In this document: one piece after another, positions 25,989 through 34,525 of the stretch
Numbering within the stretch: the first letter of the stretch is position 1
Layout of the letters: each line of letters begins with the position of its first letter
Origin: Bacteriovoracaceae bacterium
GTDB taxonomy: Bacteria; Bdellovibrionota; Bacteriovoracia; Bacteriovoracales; Bacteriovoracaceae
Length of the DNA: 64,000 bases
Assembly: GCA_947377285.1 (NCBI GenBank)
Contig: CANCFT010000002.1
Location: 124,001-188,000, forward strand
Direction: 5' to 3'
Notes under the pieces: generated by a model
Told to the model about the DNA's origin: nothing
The model's database searches: none
The model's input: only the letters and a program-made list of their open reading frames with translations
Translations under genes and position numbers: made by a program

Positions 25989-26491
25989 AAGAGTTCACAA
26001 ACATATTCTAAGTATTTCGCCAAATTATTTCGGAAATAAACTTCATCTGCATATTTGAATATTTCTTTTTTCTCTACAAAAGATCCGGCCCTAAAATCAT
26101 GTTCAGGATGACCAAAACTTATCCGTGCACTTACTTCACAAGTCCCATCATGTTGACCATTTGGGAGACAAATCACTTTTAATTCTCTTAAAATTGTAGG
26201 TCCTTGCTCCTTACTTACTCGCTTAACTAAATCACTTATCCCTGCTCTTAATTCTGGATTTTTTAATTTAATGGCTTCTTTAATACCTTTTTCAATGGCC
26301 ACTACATTCGCGGATGTTTTACTTAGTAATGCTGGAGCCTGTGCATCTTCAAAATATCGAAAGGCAAAACTACTTAGAGTTTCAATCATATAATAACTAA
26401 AAAAATCTTGCTTATGGAGAACCTGTTGAACCTGTTCTAATTTTTTATTAATTAACTCCGCATTTTCATTTGGAAGAGATTTTTGATTCAT
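25985..26491 (-). CDS. Unknown protein encoded after radD
   Basis: Start at 26491 (168 residues) is preferred: an AGGAT-type ribosome-binding site lies just upstream, whereas the longer frame to 26533 overlaps radD by 28 bases. The N-terminal half is helical (ELINKKLEQVQQVLHKQDFF, IETLSSFAFRYFED); the C-terminal half looks alpha/beta with two short Cys residues and the motif SARISFGHPEHDF. There is no signal peptide. Neighbouring radD, 14 bases apart on the same strand, suggests a role in DNA repair, but I recognise no family. Confidence 0.6.
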   Translation of the reverse strand: MNQKSLPNENAELINKKLEQVQQVLHKQDFFSYYMIETLSSFAFRYFEDAQAPALLSKTSANVVAIEKGIKEAIKLKNPELRAGISDLVKRVSKEQGPTILRELKVICLPNGQHDGTCEVSARISFGHPEHDFRAGSFVEKKEIFKYADEVYFRNNLAKYLEYVCELF

Positions 26492-26505
26492 TTTTAATCC
26501 TGTTG

Positions 26506-28227
26506 TTAAAATACTTTTTCCCTGACTTCCCAAAAGTATGATGATTTCCTTGCTATGACAAACATCGGTTTTCTAAATTTTTCCGTATTTTTTATCACGT
26601 CTTCTATATTTGTTATCTTTATTTCTTTTTCAGGAATTCTATTATGCATCCGTGTAAAGTTAAAATAAAAGGCTTTTAAATTTTCAGGTGTACTTAAATA
26701 AAAGTACTCTTTTAAACTTTCAGCATCTACATCAAAATATGTTACTTCAAGCCGGCCATTTCCTGATTTGTCTTTTCCATGATGAAATAGCATTGTTTCC
26801 ACGCGCATAACGTGAGCATCCTTTAGCGACATGGCCTCTTTTAATTTTTTATCATTATCAACTAATAAATGCTGACAGCTCTTACATACCCTAGCAGCAA
26901 TATCGTTTTCATGTGAGCATTGGTCACATCTTTTAAATCGGAAACGAAAACCGCATTCAATTAAAGCATGAGTTAGAGGATCTTCGGTTGCCCCTTTGCA
27001 TTTTCTTCCAAAATGTTCAACCAGCTCCCCCGTGTCATCAAGAAGTCCCCAAAAGTCGTTGATTAAGCCACAGACGGGGCAAGTTATTTCAACAGGAACA
27101 GAATCAGACGTTGGTCGCTCATCTTCAATTTCTGGTGAAAAAATATTATGCCCTTGTCCGGTAAAATCGAGGATCAAACAATCCGTTTTTTTAGGGCTAA
27201 GCCTTAGTCCTCGCCCAACAATTTGCTGATATAAACTGACTGATTCTGTGGGCCTTAAGATAGCAATCAAGTCTACATGAGGAGCATCAAATCCCGTTGT
27301 TAAAACAGAAACATTCACTAAATATTTAATTTTTTGTTCTTTAAAGGCATTAATAATTTCATCTCTTTCGTTTCCTTCTGTATCACCTACGACCATGGCA
27401 GAGATAAAAGGGGGTAAATATCGTAAAATTTCTTCTGCATGCCGGACTGAGCTCGTGAAAATCATTATGCCTAAACGATCTTGGGCCATCGAAATTATAT
27501 TCTGAATAATGACAGGAGTAATTCTTTTTTGATCTTTGAGAATTCCTTCAACTTCACTTAAAACATATTTCCCGCCATTTAATTTAAGACTAGAAAAATC
27601 ATAGCATGCTACAGGAGAATCTATCTTAATTGGTGGAGTGAGATAACTATTTTTAATCATAAAACTTAAAGAAAGCTCGTAAATACATTTGATAAAAAAA
27701 CGGTCTTTATTTGTCCGCAATATTTTCTTATAACTATTAAATTGATAAATCCACCCGAGTCCTAATCTATAGGGAGTAGCCGTTAATCCCAAAAGACAAA
27801 TATCGTTATTTTTTTCTCGAAGTTTTGTGATTACTTGAAAATACTGTGTGTCTCCTTCCATTGAAATACGGTGGCACTCATCAATAATGAGTAAAGAAAA
27901 GCTTTGAAAAAAATCGTCATCAGCGCGAGCGATAGACTGAATACTTCCAAATATAATTTTATTATCTTTTTCTTTTCGATTAAGACCGGCCGAATAAATA
28001 CCTGCATCAATCCCCAAAGATAAAAATTTATTATGATTTTGTTCTACTAATTCTCGGACATGGGCTAAAATTAAAACTCGCCCTTTTGCCACTCGAGCCA
28101 GTTCTGCAATCACTAGACTTTTGCCAGCACCAGTTGGTAGTACAATCACGGCCGGAGATTTATCAACTCTAAAATGAGCAATCGTCGCATCAACTGCATC
28201 TTGTTGGTAAGGTCGAAGTTTGTACAT
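26506..28227 (-). CDS. radD: RadD-like DNA repair helicase/ATPase (SF2)
   Basis: The 573-residue product follows E. coli RadD (about 586 residues) nearly segment by segment: LRPYQQDAVDATIAHF, Walker A PTGAGKS (31-37), DECH (116-119), TATPYRLG, TTGFDAPHVDLIAILRP, QQIVGRGLRLSP with the arginine fingers, then a four-pair zinc-binding region (about 370-455: CPVC, CGF, CDQC, CKSC). RadD works with RecA and SSB in homologous recombination and crosslink repair. The unusually close similarity to gammaproteobacterial RadD hints at horizontal transfer. It is followed on the same strand by a short unknown gene and preceded by the SCO gene. Confidence 0.93.
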   Translation of the reverse strand: MYKLRPYQQDAVDATIAHFRVDKSPAVIVLPTGAGKSLVIAELARVAKGRVLILAHVRELVEQNHNKFLSLGIDAGIYSAGLNRKEKDNKIIFGSIQSIARADDDFFQSFSLLIIDECHRISMEGDTQYFQVITKLREKNNDICLLGLTATPYRLGLGWIYQFNSYKKILRTNKDRFFIKCIYELSLSFMIKNSYLTPPIKIDSPVACYDFSSLKLNGGKYVLSEVEGILKDQKRITPVIIQNIISMAQDRLGIMIFTSSVRHAEEILRYLPPFISAMVVGDTEGNERDEIINAFKEQKIKYLVNVSVLTTGFDAPHVDLIAILRPTESVSLYQQIVGRGLRLSPKKTDCLILDFTGQGHNIFSPEIEDERPTSDSVPVEITCPVCGLINDFWGLLDDTGELVEHFGRKCKGATEDPLTHALIECGFRFRFKRCDQCSHENDIAARVCKSCQHLLVDNDKKLKEAMSLKDAHVMRVETMLFHHGKDKSGNGRLEVTYFDVDAESLKEYFYLSTPENLKAFYFNFTRMHNRIPEKEIKITNIEDVIKNTEKFRKPMFVIARKSSYFWEVREKVF

Positions 28228-28242
28228 GTTATCTTGAGCTCA

Positions 28243-28836
28243 TCATATTTTAAAATTGTTGGATAATAATGATTTAATTCGCGAAGAAATTTCTATTTTC
28301 GAAGCGTCTCCTCTCAATGGTTCAAGAATTTCTCCAGAGGGAGCAATGATCACAATATCAGTTGAATGATCTATTGTATAACCCAGTGCTGACTTTAGCG
28401 GGACTTTAAGAAATGCTATTCCAAAATATTTAGTAAATAATTCTAGTTCTTTTAAAGGTAGTGAGACGCCTAAAATATTAGGATGAAAATAGCTGGTATA
28501 TTCTTTAATTTTAATTAATGTATCACGCTCAGGATCAAGGTCTACAAAAACATAAGTTATTTTTTCAAGTTGTCCAGGAGTCAATTCTTTAAAAACTGAT
28601 GAAAATTTATTTAAGGTTGTTGGACAAACATCAGGACAACTTAAAAATCCAAATTCAAGTAAGACTATTTTATTTTCCTTTAAGTCATTTAGAGTATAGT
28701 TCTTCTTAGATGACAAAAGTTTCAAAGTCATCGGATTGAATTCTCGTTCTTTTTTCATCTGGCCATATGAATAAAGTATTATTACTGCGAGGATTAAAGC
28801 CCCAAGGAATGTTTTAATATGTTCGTTAGTTTTCAT
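28243..28836 (-). CDS. SCO/SenC family copper-binding thioredoxin-fold protein
   Basis: A 197-residue protein, ATG 28836 (a TTG two codons earlier is possible). One N-terminal membrane helix (TFLGALILAVIILYSYGQ) anchors a periplasmic thioredoxin fold. The SCO copper site is complete: the CxxxC motif in FLSCPDVCPTTLNKF and the distal His in IDHSTDIVII. SCO proteins deliver copper to cytochrome c oxidase CuA and defend against redox stress. No oxidase genes lie nearby, so its partner is elsewhere. Confidence 0.9.
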   Translation of the reverse strand: MKTNEHIKTFLGALILAVIILYSYGQMKKEREFNPMTLKLLSSKKNYTLNDLKENKIVLLEFGFLSCPDVCPTTLNKFSSVFKELTPGQLEKITYVFVDLDPERDTLIKIKEYTSYFHPNILGVSLPLKELELFTKYFGIAFLKVPLKSALGYTIDHSTDIVIIAPSGEILEPLRGDASKIEISSRIKSLLSNNFKI

Positions 28837-28935
28837 GTACAATAAAATACCATTTTAGGATTCATTTCACTAGTATTGCATTGTAAAAAATATCATTATT
28901 CACCTAAAAATTGCTTTAAGTGATTTATCAAAAAA

Positions 28936-29726
28936 ATGAAAATCATTTCAATTTTAATACTCTCATTTACAAGCTTGTCCATTCAAGCCCGTATTGAGTT
29001 ACCACTAGTCCCAAAAGTCATTTATGGCACTGATGATCGAATGGACCTTACCAGACTAGCGATAATCTTTTGAAGCAATTATCCCTGTCAATTGCGGCTC
29101 AAATTTCTAATGAAAAATTGATAAAATAAGGCGATCAATTTATTCTCGAGCCAACAAGCTTAAGCCAAAGTGGTGTCTGTAAAAGCGAGCGATTTGCCAA
29201 TCAACCTATCGCTTTTGATTGCTCAGGTTTTCTCGTTGCTCCCGATCTTTTAGTAACTGCCGGACATTGTGTTAAATCTTTAAGTGATTGCAAAGAAAAT
29301 TATTGGGTGTTTGATAATGCTAATTTCTCCCAAGAAAAATGATTATTCAATTGTTAAACTTGACCGTGTAGTTGAGGGAAGAACTCCTTTAAACATTCGA
29401 AAGTCGGGCAAATTGAAAATGATGCAAGCTTAGTTGTAATAGGTTATCCATCAGGTTTACCTTTAAAGATCATTCCTTCATTTGATATTCGCGACAATTC
29501 AAATGATATTTTTTTCACTGTGAACTCAGATACATATAGTGGAAGCTCTGGAGCGGCAGTTATAAATACTAAGACTTCTTTAGTCGAAGGGATTTTAGTC
29601 AGAGGTGACCTCGATTATATTCAATCTCCCAATGACTCATGTCGAATTTCCAATAGAAAAGAAAACACAAGTGGACGAGGTGAAGATATTATTCGCCTAA
29701 CAACTATCCCTGAGTTGATGCATTAA
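28936..29726 (+). pseudogene. Broken trypsin/V8-like serine protease gene
   Basis: Translation in pieces reconstructs one exported serine protease. It begins at ATG 28936 with a signal peptide (ISILILSFTSLSIQA); a frameshift near 29050 shifts to the frame carrying the His motif LLVTAGHCVKSL, which is preceded by an in-frame TAA at 29127-29129. A second break near 29340 (with probable loss of some residues) leads to NDYSIVKLD (catalytic Asp), and a third near 29405 to VVIGYPSGLP and YSGSSGAAV (catalytic Ser). The last piece is open from about 29520 to 29726. At least three frameshifts and one nonsense codon make it a pseudogene, unless the assembly is poor; the surrounding genes are intact. 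Confidence 0.85.
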
Positions 29727-29735
29727 AAAATATTC

Positions 29736-29750
29736 TGGCACTATCCTTGC
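29736..29750 (+). promoter_or_regulatory. Near-perfect sigma-54 promoter
   Basis: TGGCAC at 29736-29741 and TTGC at 29747-29750 are separated by five bases: the full RpoN core with GG and GC ten apart. It lies 41 bases before the HPF-like gene and 10 bases after the stop of the broken protease gene, so it serves only the gene downstream. Confidence 0.75.
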
Positions 29751-29791
29751 GTCTTAAAAATGTGTACTGACTTTTTCACATTGGAGGACGC

Positions 29792-30115
29792 ATGAAAGTT
29801 CAAATCAATAGCGATCAAACAATCAAAGATTCTTATGAGTACTTGACAGAAACTCAAATATTTGAAAAAAATTTAATGGATTCATTGCGGCACTTTCAAA
29901 ATTATATTTCAAAAATAATTGTTCGCTTCAGTGACGTCAATGGGAGTAAAGAATCTTTTAACGATAAGCGATGCCTCATTGAGGTAAGATTAATTGGTGT
30001 ACAACCTATAATAACAACTCATCAAGCAAATAATTTACACATGGCCTTAAATGGAGCCACTGATAAAGCAAAACGATCATTAAGTCACTTATTCGGCAAA
30101 ATGAAAAAGAGATGA
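29792..30115 (+). CDS. HPF/RaiA-family ribosome-associated protein (short form)
   Basis: A 107-residue protein. VRFSDVNGSKESFNDKRCLIEVRL and the C-terminal alternating basic helix (LHMALNGATDKAKRSLSHLFGKMKKR) match short HPF/RaiA hibernation factors, which sit in the decoding channel of the 30S subunit and inactivate ribosomes in stationary phase or starvation. GGAGG precedes ATG 29792. The sigma-54 promoter 41 bases upstream fits nitrogen/stress-linked control, as hpf lies with rpoN in E. coli. The C-terminal dimerisation domain of long HPF is absent. Confidence 0.85.
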   Translation: MKVQINSDQTIKDSYEYLTETQIFEKNLMDSLRHFQNYISKIIVRFSDVNGSKESFNDKRCLIEVRLIGVQPIITTHQANNLHMALNGATDKAKRSLSHLFGKMKKR

Positions 30116-31375
30116 TCAATTTTGTGTTTTAGTTAATTCCCGAAGTTTATCTTTTTTGCTCTTTCTTTTTCCCTTAACTGGTGGTGCTCCTAATTTAATT
30201 AAGGGAATATCACCATTTAATTCAAATCCTGCAATCTCTTCTCTAAAAAGATTAATTTCGGCCCGCTTTTCTATCAATTGAAAATGAGCGAGGTCTTCTA
30301 ATCCAATAAAACTAACCGCAACACCAGTTTCACCTGCCCTGGCCGTTCTTCCAATTCGGTGAATATAGTCTGCTGGAGACCTTGGTAAATCAAAATTGAT
30401 GACCATGGATAGCTTTTTGAAGTCTATACCTCTGGCGGTCACGTCTGTGGCCACAAGAAAATCGCATTTTCTTTCTTTAAACTGAGAGAGCGCAGTATTT
30501 CGTTGTGATTGGCTTAAATCACCATGAATGGTTTCAACATTGATTCCAACTTTTTTTAATTTTTCAGTTAGATTGTGAGCGGCGACTTTACTGCCCACAA
30601 ATATCAAGGCGTTTTTCCAACCTGATTCTTTAATCATATGCCGAAGTAACATTCCTCGATTTTCACGATTCACTTGGATCACTCGTTGCTCAATTGCTTC
30701 AACTGATGGGGTAGCATTTTCAATTTTTAAAATTCTTGCAGAGCTTGATATTTTCTTAACAATTTCCAGAACTTTTTCTGGATAAGTCGCAGAAAAAAAT
30801 AAATTCTGTCTCTTCGGTGAAATTTGGCCAAGTAATATTTCCAACTCAGCGGCAAAACCAAGATCTAGAATTTTATCTGCTTCATCGAGAACTAAAAATT
30901 CAATTTCAGATAAATCGAGAACTTTTTTTTCTAATAAATCGAGAAGACGACCAGGTGTGGCCACAACGACATCAACACCATTTTGTAAACTTTGAGACTG
31001 TTGAGCTATACTTTCTCCTCCAATCACAGTTAAAACAGTTTTTTTTGTCTCAAAAAACTCTCCAAATCGATAGAAGGCACCAGAAACTTGATAGGCCAAT
31101 TCCCTGGTTGGAGTCAGTACGAGGACCTTTATTTTAGCTATTCCCTTTGATTCATTTGATTGTGAAATCTGTAATGCTTGCAGGAGAGGCCAAGCAAAAC
31201 AAGCTGTTTTCCCCGATCCCGTTTGGGCCTCAACTAACAAGTCTTCTCCTTTGAATATTTCAGGAATCGATATTCGCTGAATAGTAGTTGGAGTAAGAAA
31301 GCCCGAACTTTCAATAGATTGTAAAATTTCTGGGCATAACCCTAGGTCTTGAAAATCTTGAAATGGATTCATCAT
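30116..31375 (-). CDS. DEAD-box RNA helicase
   Basis: A 419-residue helicase with Q motif (TPTTIQ), Walker A AQTGSGKT (50-57), PTRELAYQ, DEAD (164-167), FSATY, VTARGID and HRIGRTARAG. The C-terminal tail of about 50 residues ends in a basic stretch (GKRKSKKDKLRELTK), as in many RhlE/CsdA-like proteins. It remodels RNA or RNA-protein complexes, for example in ribosome assembly. It ends convergently next to the HPF-like gene, their stops forming TGATCA. Confidence 0.93.
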   Translation of the reverse strand: MMNPFQDFQDLGLCPEILQSIESSGFLTPTTIQRISIPEIFKGEDLLVEAQTGSGKTACFAWPLLQALQISQSNESKGIAKIKVLVLTPTRELAYQVSGAFYRFGEFFETKKTVLTVIGGESIAQQSQSLQNGVDVVVATPGRLLDLLEKKVLDLSEIEFLVLDEADKILDLGFAAELEILLGQISPKRQNLFFSATYPEKVLEIVKKISSSARILKIENATPSVEAIEQRVIQVNRENRGMLLRHMIKESGWKNALIFVGSKVAAHNLTEKLKKVGINVETIHGDLSQSQRNTALSQFKERKCDFLVATDVTARGIDFKKLSMVINFDLPRSPADYIHRIGRTARAGETGVAVSFIGLEDLAHFQLIEKRAEINLFREEIAGFELNGDIPLIKLGAPPVKGKRKSKKDKLRELTKTQN

Positions 31376-31565
31376 AAATTGTATTGCTCTGGTAAAAGTC
31401 TATCAAATGTAGCTGAGATATATTTGAGATGTATCTTTAGCATAAATTAAGACTTTAGTACCAACCCCCTGTAAGACTTTCAAAAACCTTGAAAAAGATC
31501 AAATTATCTATTAAAACGAAGAATCAAAATTTTAAAAATAAGTCAAAAGCCTAGGAATCACTAAA

Positions 31566-31853
31566 ATGAAAAAAAATTTCTCATTAACGGCCCCCAATAA
31601 AACACCTGAGCGCCAAGTTGATTCTGTGAAGCATGAAATAAAAAAATACATTCAAAGAGAGCAAAGAAAATCAGTTCCTGCTGGAGTTGATTTTTGGGAC
31701 TTTGATTGCAAAATTGGTGAAACCCCAGAGGAAAGCGCTGTTATCCATGTTTCAGAAATTAATAAAAAAATTGACCTCATGGTTATAGACAATAAAGAAC
31801 AATTTTTTCTTGAAGTCATGGCCAAGTCAGGACATCGGACTAAGAAAAAATGA
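31566..31853 (+). CDS. DUF6172 family protein
   Basis: A 95-residue basic protein: MKKNFSLTAPNKTPERQ, then VKHEIKKYIQRERK-like region, PAGVDFWDFDCKIGETPE, and the C-terminal AKSGHRTKKK. This order and length match the DUF6172 family, common in proteobacteria and of unknown function; its basic ends suggest RNA or DNA binding. It overlaps the following solute-binding protein gene by four bases (ATGA), an odd pairing. Confidence 0.8.
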   Translation: MKKNFSLTAPNKTPERQVDSVKHEIKKYIQREQRKSVPAGVDFWDFDCKIGETPEESAVIHVSEINKKIDLMVIDNKEQFFLEVMAKSGHRTKKK

Positions 31854-32635
31854 TCTGCCGTTTTGCCGTATTCATCATTGCTTTTTTAACTGTTTTTTTG
31901 AATTCGAATACTCTTTATGCCGCTGAGACTATTCGATTTTGCTATGAAGACGTTAATGTTTATCCGTGGATAACGGGAAACGATATGGGCTTGGCCATAT
32001 CAGAAATGTACATTGTCGAAAAATTAACTCACTTAAAATTCTCTCTTATTCGTTTGCCTTGGAAAAGATGTCTGCTGGAAACTCAATTAGGAGAAATGGA
32101 TGGCGCTATTGCAGCAAGTTTTAATAACGAGCGAGATCAATGGGGCGTCTATCCAAAGACTTCGACACATCAATTAAATCGAGAATTTCGTCTTCATACT
32201 GATAGCTTTTATCTATACGCAAGAAATGACTCTTCAATTCAATGGAAAAATAAAAAACTTTTGAACATCGGAACAAATCCAATTGGCGTACAATTAGGCT
32301 ATAGTGTTGGATTTGATTTACAAAAAGCAGGATACCCAATTAAGTCTTCCTATACATCAAGTTTAGAATTACTAAAAGAGCTCGATTTTAACACTATTAA
32401 AATTGCTGTTCTACAAGACTACGAAACAATTAAAACACTTGAAGAGCATCCAATATTAAAAAAATCGATCAAACGATTACAACCTCCTTTTAAAGTGGCA
32501 GATCAGTATTTACTGTTTTCAAAAAAATTTAACTCTACCAATTCCAAGCTCGCCCAAACGATCTGGAAATCCATTGAAAAAGCTCGAAATAGTGATGAAT
32601 ATCATAGAGAGGAAAGAGCACTATTAGTTCATTAA
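31850..32635 (+). CDS. Periplasmic solute-binding protein-like (SBP_bac_3 type)
   Basis: A 261-residue exported protein: signal peptide (FIIAFLTVFLNSNTLYA), then a family-3 type binding-protein core: IRFCYEDVNVYPW, KFSLIRLPWKRCLLETQLGEMDGAIAASF, GVQLGYSVGFDL, IAVLQDYETIKTL. There is no lipobox and no transporter genes nearby, so it may bind an amino acid-like ligand or act as a sensor or enzyme-like orphan. It starts inside the DUF6172 stop. Start at ATG 31850. Confidence 0.75.
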   Translation: MICRFAVFIIAFLTVFLNSNTLYAAETIRFCYEDVNVYPWITGNDMGLAISEMYIVEKLTHLKFSLIRLPWKRCLLETQLGEMDGAIAASFNNERDQWGVYPKTSTHQLNREFRLHTDSFYLYARNDSSIQWKNKKLLNIGTNPIGVQLGYSVGFDLQKAGYPIKSSYTSSLELLKELDFNTIKIAVLQDYETIKTLEEHPILKKSIKRLQPPFKVADQYLLFSKKFNSTNSKLAQTIWKSIEKARNSDEYHREERALLVH

Positions 32636-32648
32636 AAAATGCTTTAAA

Positions 32649-33119
32649 CTACCAATAATAATTTCTTCGCAACATAAATGAATTATATAAGAATTCACGA
32701 TCGCGTATCTCTTTGAGTGGGTCAATAATTTTTCTGGCATCTGCAAATGTTTTAAAATCAGCCTCAAGACGATTTTTACTTAATTTTTTTAATTTTCGAG
32801 AAAGTATAGTCGCTTCTCTTTCATTTATTTTAGGCTCAAGAATCGTTTTTAAATAGACTAATTTAACTTTTGCTATTTCTTCACTTAAATTTTTATTTTC
32901 TGTTTGAGATTTTTCAAAAAGTATTAGCAGGCTTTGTTTTTGAAATTGCGTTAATGTTTCTGATTTTTGAATATAACTTTTTGTGTTGTCACCGAGATCA
33001 GAAACAATTGCGACTTTTTCATTTTGAATTTCATTCTCTATATTTTTCTCAGCAATCTTTTGGGCCGCACAGGAAATGCCAAAAAAGATTAGAAATAGAG
33101 CGCTAATGATTTTATTCAT
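32649..33119 (-). CDS. Small lipoprotein, unknown family
   Basis: A 156-residue lipoprotein (lipobox FGISC, Cys about 17) with a helical, charged mature part and a C-terminal aromatic end (RRNYYW). It could resemble CpxP/heavy-metal-sensor-like helical proteins only in length and charge. AGAGG lies upstream of ATG 33119. It begins two bases after the stop of the DksA-like gene, so they form an operon. Confidence 0.6.
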   Translation of the reverse strand: MNKIISALFLIFFGISCAAQKIAEKNIENEIQNEKVAIVSDLGDNTKSYIQKSETLTQFQKQSLLILFEKSQTENKNLSEEIAKVKLVYLKTILEPKINEREATILSRKLKKLSKNRLEADFKTFADARKIIDPLKEIRDREFLYNSFMLRRNYYW

Positions 33120-33121
33120 AC

Positions 33122-33328
33122 CTAAACCTCTTCTCGAATTTCAGCTTCAATCCGGGCCAGATTTTGTTTCTCTACTTGATAGATACCATAAATAACTTCA
33201 CGCCTTTGTTCTTCTTGAGCATCTTCTTCAAAGTCATTTGAAAGTGGTTTTTTTAGTTCAAACTCTAGCTGAGTGATCCTTTCACGAATTTTTTGCCAAT
33301 GATTTCGTAATTCTATTATTTTATCCAT
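33122..33328 (-). CDS. DksA/TraR-like coiled-coil protein without zinc finger
   Basis: A 68-residue protein with a strong ribosome-binding site (AGGAG six bases before ATG 33328). It is one helical hairpin: a first helix (LRNHWQKIRERITQLEFEL), a turn with acidic tip (SNDFEEDAQEEQ) and a second helix ending LARIEAEI. This matches the coiled-coil half of DksA/TraR proteins, including an acidic tip near the Asp/Ala that touches the RNA polymerase active centre, but the C-terminal four-Cys zinc finger is absent. It might act in the RNA polymerase secondary channel; a different small coiled coil is possible. Confidence 0.6.
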   Translation of the reverse strand: MDKIIELRNHWQKIRERITQLEFELKKPLSNDFEEDAQEEQRREVIYGIYQVEKQNLARIEAEIREEV

Positions 33329-33410
33329 CAGTTCTCCTACTTTGTTAATAGTGACATTAGGAAATAAAAGATGAACTTAATAATATAAAAAGCGTCTGAG
33401 AACTATAGTT

Positions 33411-34511
33411 TTATTGAATTTTTTCTAAATAAAGTCCACATTCTACGTGGTCAGTATAAGGAAATTGATCAAACATCGCAAAACGCCGGACGATATGAGT
33501 TTTTGATAAAATATTTAAATTTTCAAGTAATGTATAAGGATTGCAAGAAATATAAATAATGAACTGATACTTTTGGACAAATGCCAGTGCATTAACTTCA
33601 AGTCCTGCCCTTGGTGGATCTACCAAGACGGTCTGACAATCATAACTTTTTAAATCAATTCCCTTAAGCCTAGTGTATTCTCTCTTTTCTGCCATTGCAT
33701 CACTAAAATCTTCTGCAGACATACGAATAATTTGAAGATTTTTAATATTGTTTATTGTAATATTATATTGAGCGGCTTCAACAGATGGTTTTGCCAACTC
33801 AGTTGCCAAAACTTTTCCGAAATGTGGGGCCAAGGCAATTGAAAAATTTCCATTTCCACAGTAGAGCTCTAGTAAGTCTCCTTTACTTTTCTTTGTAATT
33901 TCTTGGGCCCATTCCAACATTTTAATCGCGACTTTAGCATTGGGCTGAGTAAAGCTATTTTCAACTTGTTTATAAGTCAGCATTTTTCCTGCAATATTTA
34001 ATTGCTCAATAACAAATTCTTGGTCCAGGGCAATTTGCTGCTTCCTAGCTCTTCCAATAATATTTACATGAAAGTTTAAAGAAAGTTTTTCTTTAAGTTT
34101 TCTAGCTTCATCAATCCATTCCGTATTTAATTGGCGGTGATAAAGCAAGGTAACTAATATTTCACCACTTAGTGTTGATAAAAAATCGACTTGAAAAAGC
34201 TTATGTCTAAGTTTGTGATTAGGCCGAATTTCATTCATTAGCGAGATCATCATTTGATTAATCAATAAACTGGCCGGAAGAAATTGATCAGTGCGAATAT
34301 TTTTTTGATTTTCTTTATCAAACATATAAAAATAGAGATCCTCCCCCTCATGCCATACTCGAAACTCAGTCCGCATGCGGTAATGCGATTTCTCTGATGA
34401 GAAAATCTCTAATTCTGGCATAGTTGAATCAGAAAACAGATTTTTTAACTTTTGGCTTTTGAGAATTAATTCTGCTTCATAATTATCTGGATTTAAGTTT
34501 TCTAATTTCAA
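33411..34511 (-). CDS. trmA: tRNA (uracil-5-)-methyltransferase TrmA
   Basis: A 366-residue enzyme. N-terminal [13 protein letters not shown], the SAM-binding [21 protein letters not shown], the catalytic Cys in YISCNPYTL and the base Glu in PYTDHVECG are all present, at the spacing of TrmA (E. coli 366 residues). It makes m5U54 in the T loop of tRNA. It lies between the DksA-like gene and mltA on the same strand with short gaps, so it may be in one operon with mltA. Confidence 0.95.
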   Translation of the reverse strand: MKLENLNPDNYEAELILKSQKLKNLFSDSTMPELEIFSSEKSHYRMRTEFRVWHEGEDLYFYMFDKENQKNIRTDQFLPASLLINQMMISLMNEIRPNHKLRHKLFQVDFLSTLSGEILVTLLYHRQLNTEWIDEARKLKEKLSLNFHVNIIGRARKQQIALDQEFVIEQLNIAGKMLTYKQVENSFTQPNAKVAIKMLEWAQEITKKSKGDLLELYCGNGNFSIALAPHFGKVLATELAKPSVEAAQYNITINNIKNLQIIRMSAEDFSDAMAEKREYTRLKGIDLKSYDCQTVLVDPPRAGLEVNALAFVQKYQFIIYISCNPYTLLENLNILSKTHIVRRFAMFDQFPYTDHVECGLYLEKIQ

Positions 34512-34525
34512 TGTATTTCTTTCCT

